Positions 6,690-11,090 of a stretch of DNA of 11,090 nucleotides are shown piece after piece. How positions within the stretch are numbered: position 1 is the stretch's first letter; the number at the start of each line of letters is the position of its first letter. The DNA is taken from NCBI GenBank assembly GCA_946482045.1, contig CAMLPZ010000136.1, positions 1 through 11,090 on the forward strand. Reading direction: 5' to 3'. This stretch comes from an uncultured Asticcacaulis sp. Its GTDB lineage: Bacteria; Pseudomonadota; Alphaproteobacteria; Caulobacterales; Caulobacteraceae. The translations under genes were made by a program, and so were the position numbers. Under the pieces are notes generated by a model. That model was not told where the DNA came from. It did no database searches and saw only the letters and a program-made list of their open reading frames with translations.

Positions 6690-7889
6690 CTATGGCAGCA
6701 CGAGGGTTGGATCGACCGGACGGGCGATATCCGTCGAAGGCGTATAGCGGATTTCAAAGTGAAGCTGCGGGCGGTCGATGACGCCGCTTTGTCCCACCTT
6801 CCCGATCACCTGGCCCTTGGCGACCTTTTCATTGTTTTTCACCGCCATGGTCTGCAGATGCGAGTAGCCGGTATACCAGCCGTTCGGGTGTTTGATGTAG
6901 ACGGTATTGCCCAGTTCCTTGACCTGGTCGCCCTGGTAGACGACGACGCCGTCGGATGCGGCCTTGACCTCGATGCCGGCGTCAGCGGCGATATTGATGC
7001 CATCATTGCGCACATTCGGCGCCAGTTGGCCGAATGGGACAATGATCCGGCCCTTGACCGGCCAAGTGAAAAGGCCCTTGCCCATCTGCGCCAGTTGCGC
7101 ATTGCTCGGGAAACCGCCTGACGTCGCGGGCTTCACCGGCGCTGTCGCAGTCGTGGTGGTCGTTGTTGTCGTGGTCGCAGGCTTGGTGCCCGGAGGCGCC
7201 ACGGCCGGTTTGGTGGTTGTCGTGGTCGTGGTGGTGGTCGCCGGCGGAGGGGTGACGGCGGGCTTGGCCGCAGGCTTGACAGCCGCCACAGGAGCCACGG
7301 GCGCAGGCGTCGCGGGCTTGGCAGCCAGCGCCTGGTCAAGCCGCACCATCCCCGCGCCATTGGCGTGCTCTTCCTTGCCTTTGTCAACGGCATTGGCCGG
7401 CAACAGGATCTTCTGGCCGATGCGCAAGGAGGCGTTGGGCGCCAGGCCGTTCATTTCATAGAGCATCTTCACAGGCACGCCAAAGCGGCGCGATACGCCG
7501 TAAAGCGTGTCCTTGGCCTGCAGGACGTAGACATAGGCAGCGCGCGTGTCCTTGACCGGCGCGGTTTCTCCCCGCACCGGCGCATCACTCTTGGCCGGCG
7601 GCGGAGGTGGCGGCGGGGGTGGCGGCGGGGGCGGAGGCGCCAGTTCCGTCGTCTGGATGCCGCCCTGATTGCCCTGAGGCGTCACAGAAGGCTGCGATTC
7701 CGGCGCCGGTTGCGCATCGTCGCCGGCCTGCGCCACGGTCTGTGTGGCTTCGGCCGGCTTGTCCTGCATGTAGACCGGATAGCGAGGCTGCGGCATCGTG
7801 CCGGTACAGGCCTGAAGTATAAGCATGACAGCGCCGATCGCGCCGATAGGCCACAGCTTTCCGTATAGGCGGCGGTCGTTGGGCGTCAT
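6690..7889 (-). CDS. NlpD-like lipoprotein with LysM and degenerate LytM (M23) domains
   Basis: Probable outer-membrane lipoprotein acting on periplasmic peptidoglycan remodelling. From ATG 7887-7889 (399 residues) it has a signal peptide ending in the lipobox LQAC (Cys28), a low-complexity linker with 14 prolines (85-98), and a LysM domain (about 119-164). A second Ala/Pro/Thr linker with two runs of nine threonines (218-226, 239-247) follows, then a LytM/M23 domain (about 274 to the end). The M23 ligands are mostly gone: the HxxxD motif reads N295-DGI-N299, and HxH reads Q375-L-H377; H344 in YSHLQ remains. E. coli NlpD and EnvC are likewise degenerate and activate amidases instead of cutting glycan, so the same is likely here. 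GGGGAG eight bases upstream supports ATG 7889 over an in-frame GTG at 7922. NlpD neighbours pcm-surE in E. coli, matching the wider context. Confidence 0.9.
   Translation of the reverse strand: MTPNDRRLYGKLWPIGAIGAVMLILQACTGTMPQPRYPVYMQDKPAEATQTVAQAGDDAQPAPESQPSVTPQGNQGGIQTTELAPPPPPPPPPPPPPPAKSDAPVRGETAPVKDTRAAYVYVLQAKDTLYGVSRRFGVPVKMLYEMNGLAPNASLRIGQKILLPANAVDKGKEEHANGAGMVRLDQALAAKPATPAPVAPVAAVKPAAKPAVTPPPATTTTTTTTTKPAVAPPGTKPATTTTTTTTTATAPVKPATSGGFPSNAQLAQMGKGLFTWPVKGRIIVPFGQLAPNVRNDGINIAADAGIEVKAASDGVVVYQGDQVKELGNTVYIKHPNGWYTGYSHLQTMAVKNNEKVAKGQVIGKVGQSGVIDRPQLHFEIRYTPSTDIARPVDPTLVLP
7149..7175 (-). repeat. Run of nine threonine codons, second copy
   Basis: Nine consecutive ACN codons (residues 239-247 of the LysM/LytM lipoprotein), using a mix of ACC, ACG, ACA and ACT. 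The codon mixture suggests selection for the peptide rather than recent slippage. It is separated from the other nine-threonine run by a Lys/Pro/Ala/Val/Gly stretch. Confidence 0.9.
7212..7238 (-). repeat. Run of nine threonine codons, first copy
   Basis: Nine consecutive ACN codons (residues 218-226 of the LysM/LytM lipoprotein). It has the same length as the second run and is followed by a KPAVAPP segment. The paired arrangement looks like an internally duplicated linker unit. Confidence 0.9.
7596..7637 (-). repeat. Polyproline tract, 14 codons
   Basis: Fourteen consecutive CCN codons encode residues 85-98 of the lipoprotein, between the membrane anchor and the LysM domain. Such a tract forms a stiff polyproline helix. 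It would stall ribosomes without elongation factor P, so it may also tune expression. Confidence 0.95.
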
Positions 7890-7974
7890 ATTCCTGGCTC
7901 CCCTGCTTCGGTGTTGCGGCACGTAAAAGACCGCCGTTCCATGCAGCGACTATGGATAACGAATCGTTAGTAAT

Positions 7975-8003
7975 GTTCTAAACAAAGCGTGAAAATTGGG
8001 CAA
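7975..8003 (-). promoter_or_regulatory. Candidate housekeeping promoter of the LysM/LytM gene
   Basis: On the minus strand TTGCCC (7998-8003) and TAGAAC (7975-7980) are 17 bases apart. The -10 region reads TTTAGAAC, which matches the core of the Caulobacter housekeeping pattern (TTGaCgS, 10-14 bases, GCtANAWC) at its last six positions, with the 14-base spacing that pattern allows. It would place the start of transcription about 80 bases upstream of ATG 7889. An imperfect CtrA-like palindrome overlaps the -10. Confidence 0.45.
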
Positions 8004-8114
8004 AACCGCGTTTGCGGCAAAAATTTTACATCCGCCACATCCAAACGCCTAGCCAGCGGACATTCAGTACCGAAAGCGGTTCATACAGCGACCTTAGTCG
8101 CGCCGCACGGACAG

Positions 8115-8120
8115 AGGAGG
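8115..8120 (+). promoter_or_regulatory. Perfect Shine-Dalgarno sequence of the first cassette gene
   Basis: AGGAGG lies seven bases before ATG 8128 but only one base before the in-frame ATG 8122. The spacing makes ATG 8128 the likely start. It is the strongest ribosome binding site in the window and marks the first gene of the plus-strand cassette as well translated. Confidence 0.85.
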
Positions 8121-8127
8121 TATGGAT

Positions 8128-8310
8128 ATGGACGCAATGCAATTCTTAGCCGCCTACTGGTGGCTGATCTTCCCGGTCGGCTTCATGGCCATCGGCATCG
8201 CGCGCGCGGTGGCGCACGGCGATATCGAACGCAAACGTTTGGACATCATCAAGTCCTATACCGACAAGGGCATGGACGTTCCCGACGCGCTGAAGCGCAA
8301 CGGCTTCTGA
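8128..8310 (+). CDS. Small single-helix membrane protein, first gene of sigma-factor cassette
   Basis: A 60-residue protein with one N-terminal membrane helix (about residues 8-27, AYWWLIFPVGFMAIGIARA) and a short charged cytoplasmic tail, IERKRLDIIKSYTDKGMDVPDALKRNGF. The YWWLIFPVG-M helix start and the later L-x-x-x-K-x-Y-x-x-x-G-x-x-x-P-x-A-L pattern both recur in the next gene, so the two are paralogues or share a module. The perfect AGGAGG upstream decides the start. I do not recognise a named family. Small membrane proteins with a tail of the type K-x-x-x-x-G-x-x-x-P are sometimes encoded beside ECF sigma factors, which fits the context but does not give a function. The next gene starts ten bases after its stop. 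Confidence 0.85.
   Translation: MDAMQFLAAYWWLIFPVGFMAIGIARAVAHGDIERKRLDIIKSYTDKGMDVPDALKRNGF
8155..8180 (+). repeat. Copy 1 of a 26-base near-identical repeat shared by two neighbouring genes
   Basis: This stretch, coding for YWWLIFPVG, is identical to 8342-8367 at 25 of 26 positions. The single difference is G against T in the proline codon. Synonymous positions are also conserved, which points to recent duplication or gene conversion rather than protein constraint alone. Confidence 0.9.
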
Positions 8311-8320
8311 GGATAAGCAT

Positions 8321-8764
8321 ATGGAAGACCTTTTTCGCAGTTACTGGTGGCTGATCTTCCCTGTCGGGTGGATGATTGCCGCCGCGTTCGAAAGCTTCGG
8401 CCGCTACCATCAGCGCAGCAGCACGCTGAAACTGCTCAAGACCTACGCCGAACAGGGCAAGGAGCCGCCACAAGCCCTGCTGGATATGCTCAAGAGCGAC
8501 GAGCAACGCGCCTATGACTTCGCGTCCACATCCTATAGCGGCTATGACTACAAGCCCCATCCCGGACGCCATCGCGGCTGGTGGGACATCGTCACCTTCG
8601 GCGCTCTTGCGGTCGGCTTTGGCTACTACGGTTATTACGGTGGCGGACATGAGGTCTTTACGGCCCTCGCCCTCGCGTTCGGCGTCGCCGCCGTCTCGCT
8701 CGGCGTCATCCGCATCGTTCAGGCGCTGTTCGGCCCGAAGCGTTCCGACAAGGCACCGGACTGA
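8321..8764 (+). CDS. Membrane protein with three predicted helices, second gene of sigma-factor cassette
   Basis: A 147-residue protein. Its N-terminal 55 residues repeat the plan of the preceding gene: YWWLIFPVGWM helix (about 8-24), then a cytoplasmic segment LKLLKTYAEQGKEPPQALL. It then adds a polar Tyr/Ser-rich loop (about 60-86) and two further helices (about 88-106 and 111-135), joined by a short GYYGYYGGG turn. The start is supported by GAGGA (8309-8313) seven bases upstream, partly inside the previous gene's stop codon. No enzymatic motif is visible. The position just before an ECF sigma gene suggests a sensor or accessory role in that pathway, which is inferred from context. Confidence 0.85.
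   Translation: MEDLFRSYWWLIFPVGWMIAAAFESFGRYHQRSSTLKLLKTYAEQGKEPPQALLDMLKSDEQRAYDFASTSYSGYDYKPHPGRHRGWWDIVTFGALAVGFGYYGYYGGGHEVFTALALAFGVAAVSLGVIRIVQALFGPKRSDKAPD
8342..8367 (+). repeat. Copy 2 of the 26-base near-identical repeat
   Basis: Second copy of the YWWLIFPVG-coding stretch at 8155-8180, 187 bases downstream in the same orientation. It is in the equivalent place of the second membrane-protein gene. Confidence 0.9.
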
Positions 8765-8790
8765 TCCGGACGCGCTGCTGGGCATCGATC

Positions 8791-9309
8791 ATGGACACGG
8801 CCGCCTTGCTGCAGCGCGCCCGCCAGGGCTCCGACCAGGCGTTTTCGCGCCTGGTCGCTGAGCATCAACAGGCAGTGCGGGCCTTTGCCCGCCGGCTGGC
8901 CGCCAATCCGGCCGACGCCGACGACCTGGCGCAGGAGGCTTTTGTGACCGCCTGGTCGCGGCTGGATCGCCTGAGGCCTGACGTGTCGTTCCGCACATTC
9001 GTCTGCGGCATCGTCTACCGCAAGGCGCTCAATGACCGGCGGGGCGCCAGCCGGTCTGCGGCACGCGACACAGAATGGCATGGCCTCCAGCCGCAAAGCG
9101 CCTCGTCAACGGTTGATACCCGACTGTCGGTCCAGGCGGCGCTACAGCAGTTGCCGATCGACGTCCGGGCGGCGGTATCGCTGTGCGTCGCCGCCGATTA
9201 CAGCCACAGCGAGGCCGCGGAAATTTTGGGGCTTCCGCTCGGCACGGTAAAATCGCATATTCAGAAAGGAAGGGAGCGGCTCAATGCCCTTCTGGGAGTG
9301 CAGTCATGA
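8791..9309 (+). CDS. ECF-type RNA polymerase sigma factor
   Basis: A 172-residue sigma-70 family protein of the extracytoplasmic-function class, containing only regions 2 and 4. Region 2 (about residues 17-87) has AFSRLVAEHQQAVRAFARRL, the core-binding DDLAQEAFVTAW (44-55), and FRTFVCGIVYRKALNDRR. A short linker (88-112) follows. Region 4 (about 114-169) has LQQLPIDVRAAVSL and the helix-turn-helix SHSEAAEILGLPLGTVKSHIQKGRERL, which would read the -35 element. It has neither a long N-terminal region 1 nor a C-terminal extension. ATG 8791 follows the preceding stop by 26 bases with only a modest GGG-containing ribosome binding site. Its stop overlaps the next ATG (ATGA), the usual arrangement of a sigma gene with its anti-sigma gene. 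The ECF subgroup and target promoter cannot be assigned by eye. Confidence 0.95.
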   Translation: MDTAALLQRARQGSDQAFSRLVAEHQQAVRAFARRLAANPADADDLAQEAFVTAWSRLDRLRPDVSFRTFVCGIVYRKALNDRRGASRSAARDTEWHGLQPQSASSTVDTRLSVQAALQQLPIDVRAAVSLCVAADYSHSEAAEILGLPLGTVKSHIQKGRERLNALLGVQS

Positions 9310-9623
9310 GCAACGATCTTCTGAAAGACCTTCTGGCCGATGATCCCGCCGCCTTCGTGCCGGCACGGGACTTCGCTTTTGAACTCGACGTCATGGCCAG
9401 GGTCGAACGCCGCCGTTTCCAGGAGCGGGTGCTGGTGTTGGCTGTCATCGGTGTGGCGGCGATTGTCATGCTGGCCATCATCATGCCGCACGTTACTCCG
9501 GCCCTGATCAGCCTCGGCCAGGACATCGTTCCCGCCGCGTTCGCCATAACTGTGGCCGCAATCGTGATTTTCGGCTTTCAGCAGATGCGCCCCGGCATGC
9601 GCGCCTTGGGATTGCCTGTCTAA
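9306..9623 (+). CDS. Two-helix membrane protein, probable anti-sigma factor
   Basis: A 105-residue protein starting at ATG 9306-9308, which overlaps the sigma factor stop as ATGA. GGGAG (9294-9298) seven bases upstream is a good ribosome binding site. A longer in-frame reading upstream only overlaps the sigma gene in another frame and is not credible. The N-terminal 40 residues are soluble and rich in Asp and Arg, ending FELDVMARVERRRFQER. Helices lie at about 42-60 and 73-92, with a short tail ending GLPV. There is no HxxxCxxC zinc motif, so it is not a ZAS-type anti-sigma factor. The role as anti-sigma is inferred from coupling and topology: a cytoplasmic N-terminus holding the sigma factor at the membrane. 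It converges on pcm with three bases between stops. Confidence 0.85.
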   Translation: MSNDLLKDLLADDPAAFVPARDFAFELDVMARVERRRFQERVLVLAVIGVAAIVMLAIIMPHVTPALISLGQDIVPAAFAITVAAIVIFGFQQMRPGMRALGLPV

Positions 9624-9626
9624 ATC

Positions 9627-10277
9627 TTAGGAGTCTTTGGCCACACCGGCGATCAGCGGCACGAACCGCACCTCGCCAAGGTCTTCGATATCGTAATCAC
9701 CTTCCGCCGATTTGGTGTAGCGCAGCAGGCGCTGGGTCGAGCCCTTGCCTTGCGGCCCGACCATGATTCCCTTGGGTTTCAGTTGCCCCAGCAGTTCCGC
9801 CGGCGCCTCAGGCAGGGCAGCTGTGACAAGAATGCGGTCGAACGGCGCCTGTTCCGGCCAGCCGTTCCAGCCATCGCCGAAGCGGTAGATGATATTCTCC
9901 AGCATCAGCCGCTTGTGACGGATTTCGGCCTCAAGCATTAGCGAGCGGTAGCGTTCGATCGTGTAGACATAGCGCGCCAACCGCGCCAGGATCGCCGTCT
10001 GATAACCGCTGCCCGTGCCGATTTCGAGGACGCGGTGCCGCCCCTCGATCTTCAGCGCCTGAGTCATCAGCCCGACGATGTAAGGCTGGGAAATCGTCTG
10101 TCCACAGTTGATCGGAATGGCGGAATCTTCCCACGACCGGTCGAGGAACAGTTCAGGGACAAACAGGTCGCGCGGCGTGTATTCCAACGCGTGCAGAACT
10201 TTCTTGTCCTCGATGCCCTGTTCTTTCAATCCGCGCAAAAGGCGTTGCAGGCGGCTTTCTTCCTTCGGCTCGCTCAT
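9627..10277 (-). CDS. pcm: Protein-L-isoaspartate O-methyltransferase
   Basis: Pcm uses S-adenosylmethionine to methylate isoaspartyl residues in aged proteins, the first step of their repair in the cytoplasm. The 216-residue product carries the substrate-binding signature NCGQTISQPYIVGLM (57-71, with Ser63) and methyltransferase motif I VLEIGTGSGYQTA (83-95). FDRILVTAALPEAP is the post-motif segment, and the family strand LKPKGIMVGPQG follows. Length is typical. ATG 10275-10277 overlaps the surE stop (ATGA), so the pair is translationally coupled, as is common for surE-pcm. There is no obvious terminator after it: its stop faces that of the membrane protein three bases away. Confidence 0.97.
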   Translation of the reverse strand: MSEPKEESRLQRLLRGLKEQGIEDKKVLHALEYTPRDLFVPELFLDRSWEDSAIPINCGQTISQPYIVGLMTQALKIEGRHRVLEIGTGSGYQTAILARLARYVYTIERYRSLMLEAEIRHKRLMLENIIYRFGDGWNGWPEQAPFDRILVTAALPEAPAELLGQLKPKGIMVGPQGKGSTQRLLRYTKSAEGDYDIEDLGEVRFVPLIAGVAKDS

Positions 10278-11071
10278 TGCGCCGCCTCGACATCGATCTG
10301 CTTGGGAACCGTGCCACCGATGACCTTGCGCATCTTGTGCAAGGTTTCATTATGCGTCAGGTCGAGATGTAATGGCGTGATGGAAATCTTTTTGTCCGCC
10401 ACTGCCCGAAGGTCCGTACCTTCAACCAGGGTCTGTTGCAGGTTATGGAAGTCCATCCAGTAGTAGGTCCGGCCGCGTGGATCGGTGCGCTTGACGGCGT
10501 GCATCTCATGCATGTCGCGGAAGCCCTGGCGGGTGATTTCGACGCCGGACACATCGTCGGCACTGCAATCCGGGAAGTTGACATTCATGACGACGTCGGA
10601 CGGCCAGCCCTGCTTGAGCAGTGCATTGACAATCGGCGCGCCATGAACGCAGGCCGCCTGCCACTGCGCTTCGATATCAATGTTGAAATCGAGACACTGC
10701 GACAAGGCGATCGACGGCACGCCCAGCGTCATGCCCTGCAAGGCGCCAGCGACCGTTCCCGACAGGGTCACATCCTGGGCCAGGTTGAATCCACGATTGA
10801 TTCCAGACAGCAGCAAATCCGGCGGTTCCGGCAGGATGTCGTTGATGGCGATCTGTACGCAGTCCGTCGGCGTGCCCGAGACCGCAAAACGCTTTTCGTC
10901 CAGCCGCTTGACGCGCAGCGGTTCGTGCAGGGTCACGCCCCTGCCCTTTCCCGACTGCTCGATGACCGGCGCGCACACCCAGACATCGTCGGTCAGGGTT
11001 TTGGCGATATCATAGAGCACGGCCAGCCCGTAAGCCTCTATGCCGTCGTCATTGGTGAGCAGAATACGCAT
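10274..11071 (-). CDS. surE: SurE, 5'/3'-nucleotidase (stationary-phase survival protein)
   Basis: SurE is a metal-dependent cytoplasmic phosphatase acting on nucleoside monophosphates. The 265-residue product has the metal-binding start MRILLTNDDG (Asp8, Asp9), then APVIEQSGKGRG (Ser40) and LLLSGINRGFN (Asn92), the four expected ligand positions. The later SGTVAGALQGMTLGVPSIALS is also family-typical. Length matches the family. GAAGG (minus strand, 11077-11081) five bases upstream supports the ATG. It is followed directly by pcm with an overlapping ATGA. Only 19 bases lie upstream in the window, so the promoter and upstream neighbour are not visible. Confidence 0.97.
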   Translation of the reverse strand: MRILLTNDDGIEAYGLAVLYDIAKTLTDDVWVCAPVIEQSGKGRGVTLHEPLRVKRLDEKRFAVSGTPTDCVQIAINDILPEPPDLLLSGINRGFNLAQDVTLSGTVAGALQGMTLGVPSIALSQCLDFNIDIEAQWQAACVHGAPIVNALLKQGWPSDVVMNVNFPDCSADDVSGVEITRQGFRDMHEMHAVKRTDPRGRTYYWMDFHNLQQTLVEGTDLRAVADKKISITPLHLDLTHNETLHKMRKVIGGTVPKQIDVEAAQ

Positions 11072-11090
11072 GAGAACCTTCGGTGAACAC

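Noticed and set aside
7141..7260. Valine-rich plus-strand frame opposite the poly-threonine linker
   Set aside because: Runs of GTN on the plus strand are simply the complement of the ACN threonine codons.
7890..7922. GTG start at 7922 adding 11 residues to the LysM/LytM lipoprotein
   Set aside because: The ATG at 7889 has a well-spaced GGGGAG and gives a normal-length lipoprotein signal peptide.
9183..9305. N-terminal extension of the two-helix protein into the sigma gene
   Set aside because: The extension is Arg-rich out-of-frame sigma sequence. ATG 9306 has its own ribosome binding site and the typical ATGA overlap.

Overview
The window is GC-rich chromosomal DNA from an alphaproteobacterium. 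A Caulobacterales member (Caulobacter/Asticcacaulis-like) fits best. The evidence is the fused SecDF, the folate-type TrmFO, the surE-pcm-LysM/LytM lipoprotein-yajC-secDF order, and one upstream sequence that resembles the Caulobacter housekeeping promoter. The genus is inferred from gene content and style, not proven. No tRNA, rRNA, insertion sequence, CRISPR array or phage module was recognised.

Left part (1-2840). An incomplete membrane-protein gene runs leftwards off the window. It is divergent, across about 209 bases, from trmFO (tRNA U54 methylation). trmFO is followed after about 10-16 bases by a DUF1353-domain lipoprotein gene.

Middle part (2837-7889, all on the minus strand). In transcription order the genes are a LysM+LytM (NlpD-like) lipoprotein, yajC, a fused secDF, and a squalene/phytoene-synthase-fold protein that resembles the complex I assembly factor NDUFAF6. 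secDF and the last gene share a GTGA stop/start overlap. A clear intrinsic-terminator hairpin lies between yajC and secDF, so SecDF is probably expressed at a different level from YajC. The lipoprotein has lost most of the LytM zinc ligands and is probably an amidase activator rather than an enzyme.

Right part (7890-11090). pcm and surE (minus strand, ATGA overlap) belong with the NlpD-like gene, as in the E. coli surE-pcm-nlpD block. They are separated from it by four plus-strand genes: two small membrane proteins with a shared N-terminal motif, an ECF sigma factor, and a two-helix membrane protein overlapping the sigma gene by ATGA. I read this as a self-contained signalling cassette (sigma factor, probable membrane anti-sigma factor, and two accessory membrane proteins). 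It is the least explained and most interesting part of the window.
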